Below are positions 16,682 through 24,562 of a stretch of DNA of 64,000 nt, one piece after another. The notes beneath the pieces are model-generated. The model did not search any database, was not told the DNA's origin, and saw only the letters and a program-made list of their open reading frames with translations. The translations under genes were made by a program, and so were the position numbers. The stretch comes from GCA-2686265 sp036010965 (GTDB lineage Bacteria > Planctomycetota > UBA1135 > GCA-002686595), in contig DASCMO010000105.1 of NCBI GenBank assembly GCA_036010965.1, positions 1-64,000 of the forward strand. The letters are read 5' to 3'. Positions within the stretch are counted from its first letter, which is position 1. The number at the start of each line of letters is the position of its first letter.

Positions 16682-17797
16682 TTGGATACGCCGACGGCTC
16701 CGACGCTGGCCCCCGCAAGCCCGAAACCGGCCCCCGAGAAGTCCTCGCTCGTGAAGCGCTTCCTGTTCGTGCGCGCCCTGAACGCGGCGATCGGGCGCAC
16801 GCCGATCTGGATGCTCATCTGGGCCGTCACGGCCGTCGCGTCCCTGGCGGTTTCCTACTCGCAGTTCGGCTGGTACGAGCAAGCCCTCGACCACCGCTAC
16901 GAGCCGGGCAGCATGGTCTACACCCTGGGCGCGATCCCCGGAGTGGCCGACCGAGTCGACCCGGGGTTTCACACCGACCATGGCGCGGATCTGGATCTAC
17001 TCGGCAGCGCCACGGGCCGCCTGGGAGCCGTTGCAGCGTTCTTGATGATTCTGTTCGGCGTGTTCAGCGCCGGCGGCTGGCTGCAGATCATCCTTGAGCG
17101 CACGGAAGGCCACTCGGTGCGGCGCTTCTTCTATGGTGGCTCGTGCTATTTCTGGCGCTTCTTCCGCGTGATGCTCATGGGTCTGCTGGCCCTCTCCCTG
17201 TGGGGCTGGGTGCTCTACGGCTGGCCCTGGGAGCGCCTCGTCCTGGGGGCCTGGCTCGGCATCGAGGACTTCGATCACGGACGGCTGGAGACCCTCGACT
17301 CGGCGTGGGGAGCCTGGCTTGTGGGCACTGTCCAGGCCGGGATGATGGCGACGGCCTTTGGCCTCACGCTCACCTGGACCGACTACAGCCGCACGCGCAT
17401 CGCGCTGCACGACACGCGCTCCGCCCTCGGCGCCGGTCTCTGGACTCTCTTCACCATCCTGCGCCACCCGATCCAGACCCTGCGGCCCATGCTGGCCCTG
17501 CTGGTCGTCGAGGGCGTCGTGATCGCCGGCGCCTCGCTGCTGGCGCACGCTGTGGAAGAGAGCCTGATCGAGGGCCCGACGACCCTGCGCTGGGTCGTGC
17601 TGCCGGCCCTGGGCATGGTGGTCATGATGTGGCGCGTCATGACGCGCGGCGCGCGCTATCAGGCGGCTGTCGTCGTCAGCCGGTCTGTCGTGCGGCCGCT
17701 CTCTCGGCCCGATCCCTGGAAGCAGAGCGTGGGCGGCCCCGGCGGGCCGCGCTATCCCATCGCCGGCGCCCAGGACGACTACGAAGTCGCCCTCTAG
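16682..17797 (+). CDS. Polytopic membrane protein, unrecognised
   Basis: 371 residues from a TTG start with GGAGG seven bases upstream, overlapping the end of the M1 peptidase gene region by position. About six hydrophobic segments are visible, including WMLIWAVTAVASLAVSY, LGAVAAFLMILFGVFSAGG, VMLMGLLALSLWGWVLYGW, GTVQAGMMATAFGLTL and LRWVVLPALGMVVMMWRVM. No known transporter motif is seen. A cytoplasmic segment (RTEGHSVRRFFYGGSCYFWRFF) and the spacing resemble six-helix proteins of the DUF4013 kind, but I do not claim that family. Tight coupling to the peptidase gene suggests a joint role. Confidence 0.75.
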   Translation: MDTPTAPTLAPASPKPAPEKSSLVKRFLFVRALNAAIGRTPIWMLIWAVTAVASLAVSYSQFGWYEQALDHRYEPGSMVYTLGAIPGVADRVDPGFHTDHGADLDLLGSATGRLGAVAAFLMILFGVFSAGGWLQIILERTEGHSVRRFFYGGSCYFWRFFRVMLMGLLALSLWGWVLYGWPWERLVLGAWLGIEDFDHGRLETLDSAWGAWLVGTVQAGMMATAFGLTLTWTDYSRTRIALHDTRSALGAGLWTLFTILRHPIQTLRPMLALLVVEGVVIAGASLLAHAVEESLIEGPTTLRWVVLPALGMVVMMWRVMTRGARYQAAVVVSRSVVRPLSRPDPWKQSVGGPGGPRYPIAGAQDDYEVAL

Positions 17798-17889
17798 AGC
17801 GGACCCGCCGCCGGATCGCCGTTGTCTGGAAGGGCCCTGTGTCTTCCGGTCCAGAGACAGGCGACGTGACCGCGCTGGTCCGCGAGCGC

Positions 17890-18591
17890 TCAGGGAATGG
17901 TGATCTTCACCGGCGAGCCCAGCTCGAGCCGCTCGGGGGTGACGCGCGCGGAGTAGGCGATCGCCTCGACGCCAGCCTTGATGGCCTGGCGTAGGCCGGC
18001 GCCGTAGGCCGGGTCGATGTGGTCCGCGGGTTCAAAGCGCCGCGCGTCGGCGCGGCTGATGAAGTAGAACATCACCGCTCGGTGGCCCTCGGCCACCATC
18101 CGCGAGAGTTCCACGAGGTGCTTCAGCCCGCGGGCCGTGACCGCGTCTGGGAACATGGCGACGCGGTGTTCTACCAGCGTCGTGCACTTGACCTCGACAT
18201 AGCAGCGCGGGCCGCTCTCGCCCTCGAGCAGGATGTCAATGCGGCTGTTCAGTCCGTAGTTGACCTCGCGCCGCAAGGAGTTGTAGCCCGTGAGCTCCTC
18301 GACGGCGCCCGCCTCGATGGCCTCGGCGACGACGGCATTGGGCAGGGAGGTGTCGACATTCACCCACTGCCGCCCGACGCGCACGGTCTGCAGGGTGTAG
18401 CGCAGCTTGCGGCGGCTGTCCTCGCTGTCGCGCAGGATCACCTCGGCGTCATCGGGCAGGCAACCCTGCATTCTGCCGGGATTGGGGCAGTGGACCGTCA
18501 GCCGCTCACCGTCGAGGAGTTCCACGTCGGCCAGGAAGCGCTTGTAGCGCCGTAGCAGGCGACCTTCCAGAACGGGCTTCTCGATGCGCAC
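17890..18591 (-). CDS. sfsA: SfsA-family DNA/RNA nuclease-like protein
   Basis: 233 residues from a GTG start. The SfsA family carries an OB-like N-terminal domain and a PD-(D/E)XK nuclease-like C-terminal domain. Typical stretches are GRLLRRYKRFLADVEL, VHCPNPGRMQGCL, NSRIDILLE, the nuclease-like YVEVKCTTLVE, then AMFPDAVTARGLKHL. Length matches E. coli SfsA (234). The family was first linked to maltose metabolism and later to nucleic-acid binding; its physiological role stays unclear. It is divergent from the aminopeptidase gene and convergent with the membrane-protein gene. Confidence 0.95.
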   Translation of the reverse strand: MRIEKPVLEGRLLRRYKRFLADVELLDGERLTVHCPNPGRMQGCLPDDAEVILRDSEDSRRKLRYTLQTVRVGRQWVNVDTSLPNAVVAEAIEAGAVEELTGYNSLRREVNYGLNSRIDILLEGESGPRCYVEVKCTTLVEHRVAMFPDAVTARGLKHLVELSRMVAEGHRAVMFYFISRADARRFEPADHIDPAYGAGLRQAIKAGVEAIAYSARVTPERLELGSPVKITIP

Positions 18592-18623
18592 GCGCGCAGT
18601 GTACGGGTATTCTGGCGCGGGTC

Positions 18624-20024
18624 ATGATCCACTCCCAACTCACTGCACTCTTCCTCGGGGCTGTCCTCTTCGGCTCACCTGCACCGGCCCCTGTCGCTCC
18701 GCCGCCGCTGCTCTCCCAGGAGGTCTCGGAGCTTCCCACCTGCGGGCTCGGCCGGGAGTTCCACGCCGGACGGCGCGCTCGACTGAGGGAGGAGCTGGGC
18801 GAGGGCGTGTTCGTGATTCGCGGCCTGGGCGAGACGCGCGGCTACCACGCGTTCCAGCAGGACAAGACCTTCTGGTACCTGACCGGTGTCGAGAGTCCCG
18901 GCGCGGCGCTCGTGATGGACATCGAGGCAGGGCGGGACGTGCTCTTCCTGCGCGATGCCAACCCGTGGAAGGAGGCCTGGGAGGGCGAGATCTGGGACGT
19001 CGCGGACGAGTGGGTCGGGGAGGCCACCGGCATCGGGGAGGTGCGCTCGAACAAGGAGCTGGGCGAGTTGCTGGAAGAACTCGCCGGAGAGGATCGGCAG
19101 CTGTGGATCTCCATGCACCCCCACATCGAGCTCGGGGACTGCTTCGACCGCGCGATCCCCTCGGACAGGGCGCGGGCGAACGATCCCTTCGACGGCCGGG
19201 CCAGCAGGGAGCACGCTTTTCGTGAGCGGCTGGAGCTGAGCTTCCTCCGCGAGCCGAAGGACGCGACGAAAGTGCTGAGCGAACTCCGGCGGGCGAAGAC
19301 GCCTGAGGAGGTCGAGGCCATGCGCAGAGCGGCCAGCGCGGGCGTTGCGGGAATGAACGAGGCCATTCGCTCCACTCGGCCCGGCCTGGGCGAGTGGGAG
19401 CTCGACGCCCTGATGGGCTGGATGCACCGCCGCGAGGGCGCAGTGGGGGCTGCCTACCATCCGATCGTGGGCTCCGGATCGAACTCACTGGTGCTGCACT
19501 ACAGCGCCAACGATCGCGTGATGCTCGACGGAGAGGTGATCCTGATCGACTACGGGCCGGAGTTCGATCACTACACGACCGACATCACCCGCACCTGGCC
19601 CGTGGGTGGACGCTTCAGCGAACGCCAGGCCGAGCTCTACGACGCCGTGCTGGCGGCCCAGGAGGCGGGCATCGCGAAGGCCCGTCCGGGCGCCCGCATG
19701 GCGGACGTCAATGCGGCCTGCACACAGGTCCTGCGCGAGCGGGGCTTCGGCGACCTCCTGGCCCACTCGGCCACCCACTACATCGGCATGGAGGTGCACG
19801 ACGTGGGCTCTGCCCGCAAGCCGCTCGAGGTGGGGGTGGCCTTCACGATCGAGCCGGGCCTCTATGAGAAGGAGACCGGTATCGGCATCCGGATCGAGGA
19901 CGTGGTCGTGATCACGGCCGATGGTTGTGAGGTCATCACGGCCGGCATCCCGCGCACGCGCGAACGAATCGAGGCCCTGTGGGCGGAAAAGGGCGTGCTC
20001 GACTGGATGGAAGCCGGGCGCTGA
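18624..20024 (+). CDS. Exported Xaa-Pro aminopeptidase (M24B)
   Basis: 466 residues with an N-terminal signal sequence (LTALFLGAVLFGSPAPAPVA), so a periplasmic form of aminopeptidase P. The N-terminal creatinase-like domain (20-200, DKTFWYLTGVESPGAALVMD) precedes the pita-bread catalytic domain. The five metal ligands are visible: Asp in LIDYGPEFDHYTTDITRTW (two aspartates), His in HSATHYIGMEVHD, Glu in FTIEPGLY and Glu in GIRIEDVVVI. It cleaves the N-terminal residue before proline. It stands 52 bases before prfB. Confidence 0.92.
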   Translation: MIHSQLTALFLGAVLFGSPAPAPVAPPPLLSQEVSELPTCGLGREFHAGRRARLREELGEGVFVIRGLGETRGYHAFQQDKTFWYLTGVESPGAALVMDIEAGRDVLFLRDANPWKEAWEGEIWDVADEWVGEATGIGEVRSNKELGELLEELAGEDRQLWISMHPHIELGDCFDRAIPSDRARANDPFDGRASREHAFRERLELSFLREPKDATKVLSELRRAKTPEEVEAMRRAASAGVAGMNEAIRSTRPGLGEWELDALMGWMHRREGAVGAAYHPIVGSGSNSLVLHYSANDRVMLDGEVILIDYGPEFDHYTTDITRTWPVGGRFSERQAELYDAVLAAQEAGIAKARPGARMADVNAACTQVLRERGFGDLLAHSATHYIGMEVHDVGSARKPLEVGVAFTIEPGLYEKETGIGIRIEDVVVITADGCEVITAGIPRTRERIEALWAEKGVLDWMEAGR

Positions 20025-20076
20025 ACCGACGGCGCCCTCGCCCACAGGGCGGCGTGTCGGTAGAATCCGCCCCACT

Positions 20077-21190
20077 ATGGCCTCGCTCAAGGACAACCTC
20101 GACCTCGCCCGTGAGTACCTCCGCCGGCTGGATCAGCTGAAGGAGAGTCTTTGACTACGCTGCACTCGACGCACGCCTGGGCGAGATAGGGGAGGCCGAG
20201 ATCGAGCCCGGCTTCTGGTCCGACCAGGAGCGGGCGCAGCAGCTGATCGGCGAGAAGAAGTTCGCCCTGTCGGTCGTGGACCCGATCCGGGCCGTGGAGA
20301 CTGCCCTCGAGGAGGCCGAGACCTTCGCCGAGATGGGCGCCGAGGAAGGCGAAGAACTCGTCGAGGAGGAGATCGGAGAGGCCCTCGCGCGGGTGGCCGA
20401 GGGGCTCGGACAGCTCGAATTCCGCGTCATGCTGGGCGGCCCCCAGGACCGCTGCAATGCCTACCTCGCCATCTCCGCCGGCGCGGGCGGCGTGGACTCG
20501 TGCGACTGGGCCGACATGCTGTTTCGGATGTACGTGCGCTGGGCCGAGCGGCGCGGTTTCGAGGTGAGCGAGGTCGATCGACTCGAAGAGCCCGAGGCGG
20601 GCATCCGTTCCGCGACCCTCTACTTGGAGGGGCCCTTCGCCTTCGGCTACCTCAAGGCGGAGACCGGCGTCCATCGATTGGTGCGCATCAGCCCCTTCGA
20701 CGCTCAGAATCGGCGCCACACCGCCTTCGCGTCGGTGGACGTCTCGCCGGAACTCGCCGATGACACGGGTATCGAGATCGCCGACGCGGATCTCAAGATC
20801 GACACCATGCGTGCGGGCGGCGCGGGTGGACAGCACGTCAACAAGACGGAGTCCGCCGTGCGCATGACCCACATCCCGACCGGGATCGTCGTGCGTTGCC
20901 AGAACGAGCGCAGCCAGCACAAGAACCGGGCGACGGCCCTCAAGCTCCTCAAGGCCAAGATCCTGCAGATGCGCGAAGCTGAGCGCGACAAGGAGCTCGC
21001 CAAGCTTTACGGGGCCAAGGGCGAGATCGCCTTCGGCAGCCAGATCCGCAGCTACGTCTTGCAGCCCTACCAGATGGTCAAGGACCACCGGACGAACACC
21101 GAGAAGGGTAATGTCCAGGCGGTGCTCGACGGCCACATCGATGAGTTCATGGAGGAGTACTTGCGGCGGTACGGGAGCGGCGGGGGCTAG
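20077..21190 (+). CDS. prfB: Peptide chain release factor 2 (programmed +1 frameshift)
   Basis: 370 residues made by +1 frameshifting. Frame 0 runs from ATG 20077 for 25 codons to CTT TGA at 20149-20154; reading resumes one base on at GAC (20153) and continues to TAG 21188-21190. The joined protein contains the RF2 features: acidic N-terminal helices, the anticodon-like SPF tripeptide (RISPFDAQNRRHTAF) and the catalytic GGAGGQHVNKTESAV loop. RF2 ends translation at UGA and UAA. This matters here because nearby genes appear to use UGA as selenocysteine. Confidence 0.95.
20140..20155 (+). promoter_or_regulatory. prfB: RF2 programmed frameshift site
   Basis: A Shine-Dalgarno-like AAGGAG (20140-20145) lies three bases before the slippery CTT TGA C (20149-20155), the same spacing as in E. 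coli prfB. Low RF2 lets the ribosome slip +1 at CTT; ample RF2 stops at UGA. This autoregulates RF2 and sets the level of competition for UGA. Confidence 0.93.
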
Positions 21191-21477
21191 TTCGCCGGTA
21201 GAACCGGGCTTGTTACACCACTCTTGCCAACCGCTCGGATTGGCGCCGGGGGTCCGCTGGAGGGCCGGGATTCCCGCCTTCGGCAAGCGAGGGTAAGAAC
21301 TCTGTACGAGGGCGGTCGGAGGGCCGTCCTGAGGGCGCGGCCTCGGGCTGGAATGGGGGGCCCTGTCGGGGACCGCCGAAGGTAACATTCACTCGGGAAG
21401 CTAGTGGCCAATCCGGTCGCCGAGCCCCGCTCACTGGACACATGATTACAAACAAGCGAGAGAGGACGGAGGGCCCC

Positions 21478-22671
21478 ATGATTGCGCGCCGAGCTTTTCT
21501 TCCCGGACTGACCGGAGTGCTTCTGGCCGTTCCGCTCTTCGCGGCGTCTGCCGCGGACGAGGGAGCGCAAGTGGAGACCTTCGGGCTCAAGTACCGGGCG
21601 ATGGAGAAGTGGGACGTCATCCTGCCCGAAGAGCAGTGGACGTCGTTCGAGAACGAGATCCCGATCGGTGATGGCTTCATCACGAAGAAGGTCGGCCCCC
21701 TCGGACTCGAAGTAGACACCAACGCGGACGGCAAGCTGGACGAGAAGGTGCGCGGCGTGAAGGGCTTCCTGAAGCTCCGCGGCAAGAACGAGGACGGCGA
21801 GTCATACAACTACGCCATCCGCCTGAAGGGCGACGGCAAGGTCTGGAGGTTCGCTCCCGGCGGCGCCATGGTCGGCAAGCTGAAGGGCACCCTCGTCAAG
21901 GTCTTCGACCAGAACAACAACGGCCTCTACGATGACTACGGCACGGACGCCATGATCGTCGGCAAGGGGGGCGCCGCAGGGCTGCTCTCGAAGGTCGTGA
22001 ACGCCAGCGGAACCCTCTACAACTTCGAGATCTCCGCCGATGGAACCCAGGCCAGCTTCAGTCCCTTCGAGGGCGAGACGGCCTCCATCGACGTTTGCAG
22101 CGACTACGACAGTCGCGGCAAGCTGATCGCCGCCGTCATCTCGAGCGAGGACGGTGAGCACCACTTCAACGCGGCGGCCGGAGGCAAGAAGGCTTTCCTC
22201 GTACCCGCAGGGGTCTACACGGTCTCATCGGGCTACGTGACCAAGGCCGGTGAATCAGTGCACATGCGCACCGGCAAGATGGCGCCCTTCACCCTGAAGG
22301 TCGGCCAGAACCGCGATCTCGAGTGGGGCGGGCCGGTCATCGCCGAGTTCGACTACACCGTCGAGGAAGAGACGGTCACCGTGCCGCCCAATGTGGCGTT
22401 CTACGGCCGAGCCGGCGAGGAGTACCACACCTTCTGGCCCGAGGCCAAGTCACCCAAGATCATTGTCACCGACAAGAAGACGAACAAGGTCCTGACCTCA
22501 GGCCGGTTCGGCGGGTGCTGAGGCGGCGGCTTCTCCGCGTACTCCGGGCGAGTACCGAAAAACAAAGAACTGGAAGTCACCCTCGAGCACAAGCGCGCCA
22601 TCTTCGGCGACATCACGGGACAACCGAAGAGCAAGGCCGGCCCTCGCACTCCTAAAGGAGCGGGCAACTAG
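21478..22671 (+). CDS. Candidate selenoprotein: secreted protein with Gly-Cys-Sec-Gly motif
   Basis: Read through the TGA at 22519-22521, the protein has 397 residues from ATG 21478 (GGAGGG four bases upstream; ATG 21442 is an alternative). The signal peptide is RRAFLPGLTGVLLAVPLFAASA. Two EF-hand-like loops follow (DTNADGKLDE and DQNNNGLYDD), then beta-rich repeats. TGA is codon 348, in the context Gly-Gly-Cys-TGA-Gly-Gly-Gly. The same frame continues for 49 codons with coding-like composition to TAG 22669 and gives a sensible beta-strand pattern (NKELEVTLEHKRAIFGDITG). A hairpin sits where a bacterial SECIS should be. If TGA is a plain stop, the protein ends at residue 347. GCUG is also the redox motif of animal thioredoxin reductase. 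Family unrecognised. Confidence 0.6.
22539..22555 (+). promoter_or_regulatory. SECIS-like hairpin after the TGA of the GCUG protein
   Basis: A perfect six-base-pair stem, GTACTC with GAGTAC, closes a five-base loop CGGGC. The loop begins 24 bases after the TGA, within the 16-37 base spacing known for bacterial SECIS elements, and has G at its second position as such loops require. The structure is small and could arise by chance in this G+C-rich DNA. Confidence 0.4.
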
Positions 22672-22701
22672 GCGCAGCTCTGCGACAGGACGATCGGAAC
22701 A

Positions 22702-22734
22702 GGGCGGCGGCTTCACCTCGTGAAGCCGCCGCCC
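22702..22734. terminator. Bidirectional hairpin between the two selenoprotein genes
   Basis: A perfect 15-base-pair inverted repeat with a three-base CTC loop lies between the convergent genes ending at 22671 and 22759. The stem is strong enough to end transcription in both directions. U-tracts are weak on both sides, so termination is inferred from position and stem strength. Confidence 0.6.
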
Positions 22735-22758
22735 TTGTGCATGGTGGGGCGGCCGGCC

Positions 22759-23949
22759 TCACCTCGCCTTCATCTCGGCCAGCAGCCTGTCCACGGCCGT
22801 ATCGAGCTCCGCCCCGCGCAAGCCCTTGAAGCGGATCACGCCCTCGTGGTCGAGGACGTAGATTGTGGGCCATCCGGTCACGTTCCAGCGCGATGCGATC
22901 GGGCCGGAAGTCCCCGGACCGTCGAACCACGAGCGCCAGGTCATCTCCTCTTCCGCGATCACCTTCCGCAGGGTGTCGAGGCTGTCGTCGCTGTTGATGC
23001 CGAGCAGGACGAAGGGCTCGCCAGCGAGCCGTTTCACGAGCGACCGCTCGTGGGGGTACATGGCCCGGCACGGGCCTCACCAGTGGCCCCAGAAGTCGAT
23101 CACGGTGACCTTGCCGCGGTGGCCTGAGAGCTTGAACGTGACGCCATCCGCGTCCTTACCCTCGATGTCGGGCGCCAGGTGCCCGACCTGCAGGCGGCGG
23201 AGCTCGAAGAGTATCGCGCCCGCTCGCGCGCCCAGGGTTCCCTCCCAGGCGTGGGGATGCTCGCCGTATTCGGCCACGACCAGTTCCAGACGCCGCTCGG
23301 CCAATGCACGCCGCGCGTCGGGGTCGGCGGCCTTCAGGAGGTCGGCGCCCTCCTCACCGTAACGGGCCACCGCCTGCTCGCGCCCCCGGGTGCCGTACCT
23401 CTCGGCCGCCTCGGCGATCACGAACTGGTTCTTCGCCAGGCTGAGGTGGGCGTGGCCACGGACGGCGGCGTGGGGGGAGCGCTCAATCAGGGCGGTGAGC
23501 GCCCTGGCCCCATCGAGCATGCGCCTTTCGAAGAGCCGGCAGACCCCCGCCATCTCCTCGCTCTCGATGTGGCCGGCGAACAGCGCGGCGACGACAGTCT
23601 CATGCATCTCACCTTCGGGCCGCTGGCGCAATACCCACAGCATGGCCTGCAAGGCGACGGGGCTGCCCGGATCCTCCCGAGCGAGTTCCATGAAGCGCTC
23701 GAACCAATCCGCGGCTCGGGGATAGCTGGTTTCGAACAGTTCGTCGCGCGCCTCGTCGGTCCGTGCGGCCCGGTAGAGCGCGGTGAACTTGACCATCGCC
23801 TGGTCGAAAGCGGCCTCGAGAGCGGCCAGACGGTCGGCGGCCGAGGGCTCTGACTGGCCGTCCTGGAATGCGGCGTCGATCGCGGCCGGTGGCGAGGTGT
23901 GGGGCGCGGCAAGTAGGCCGAGGAGCAGGAGGGTGAACGGGCTCAGCAT
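22759..23949 (-). CDS. Thioredoxin-like selenoprotein (TlpA/ResA-type), W-Sec-G-P-C active site
   Basis: 396 residues from ATG 23949 (GAGAGGA ribosome-binding site), reading TGA at 23079-23077 as selenocysteine 291. The signal peptide is LSPFTLLLLGLLAAP. Residues about 30-245 are helical and repeat-like, possibly TPR-related. Residues 250-396 form a TlpA/redoxin domain: GHLAPDIEGKDADGV, KVTVIDFWGHW, then Sec-GPC-RAMYPHE, LLGINSDDS, and the cis-Pro loop VTGWPTIYVLDHEG. The Sec replaces the attacking Cys of the W-C-G-P-C active site. Both halves are in one frame and make a complete domain only with TGA decoded. A SECIS-like hairpin follows. It probably reduces disulfides or peroxides in the cell envelope. 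Confidence 0.9.
23035..23052 (-). promoter_or_regulatory. SECIS-like hairpin of the thioredoxin-like selenoprotein
   Basis: On the minus strand a perfect seven-base-pair stem (CACGAGC with GCTCGTG) closes a GGTC loop. The loop starts 32 bases after the TGA, within the usual range for bacterial SECIS elements, and matches the GGUC core of the E. coli fdhF loop that SelB binds. A second perfect stem (GGCCCG/CGGGCC) follows the TGA directly but is too close to be the SelB site. Confidence 0.65.
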
Positions 23950-24148
23950 GGCTGGATTCCTCTCTGGATGCAGTATTAGGGACGTTTCCATCCTCCTGCG
24001 CAAGAACCGCCCAAGTGTTTGAAATCGTCGCTGGCACGACATTGGATCTTGTTGCTATTCTCCCCGCCCCGTTTTCGGCCTCTGGCGCCACTCCCGCGAG
24101 TTCCGAGCGCCCCTTCCACCAGCCTTCCCTCCAGCCAGGAACATTGAG

Positions 24149-24487
24149 ATGACCCACGTCGTCGCAGAGCCTTGCGTCAAGTGCAAGTACACCGACTGCG
24201 TAGATGTCTGCCCGGTCGACTGCTTCTACGAAGGCGAGAACTTCCTCGTCATCAGTCCCGACGAGTGCATCGATTGCGGAGCCTGTGTACCTGAGTGCCC
24301 GACCGAGGCCATCTTTCCCGAGGATGAGCTGCCCGAGAAGTGGTCGGCCTACACCGAGATCAACGAGCGCTTGACGGAGGTCTGGCCGGTGATCACCGAT
24401 CGCAAGGACCCCTTGTCCGACGCAGACGAGTGGAAGGCGGTCGAGGAGAAGCGCGACCAGCTCTCCGAGGAACCGTTCAGCGCCTAG
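24149..24487 (+). CDS. fdxA: Seven-iron ferredoxin
   Basis: 112 residues. The N-terminal cysteine pattern is that of FdxA / Azotobacter ferredoxin I: CVKCKYTDCVDVCPVDC for the [3Fe-4S] site and part of the second cluster, then CIDCGACVPECP for the [4Fe-4S] cluster. The C-terminal 60 residues are acidic and helical (EKWSAYTEINERL, DEWKAVEEKRDQL), typical of the 106-112 residue family. It is a cytoplasmic one-electron carrier. It is divergent from the selenoprotein gene, with both promoters within 199 bases. Confidence 0.95.
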   Translation: MTHVVAEPCVKCKYTDCVDVCPVDCFYEGENFLVISPDECIDCGACVPECPTEAIFPEDELPEKWSAYTEINERLTEVWPVITDRKDPLSDADEWKAVEEKRDQLSEEPFSA

Positions 24488-24562
24488 GTCGGAGCCGGCG
24501 CCGCCCTTCCCGCCCGGGGGCGTGAGTAGCCGAGAGGTTGCCCAGGCGCGCCAGGAGCGAGG

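Noticed and set aside
22759..23949. Reading the thioredoxin-like gene as a pseudogene or two separate genes
   Set aside because: The TGA sits exactly at the catalytic Cys position, the frame is otherwise intact, and a SECIS-like hairpin follows.
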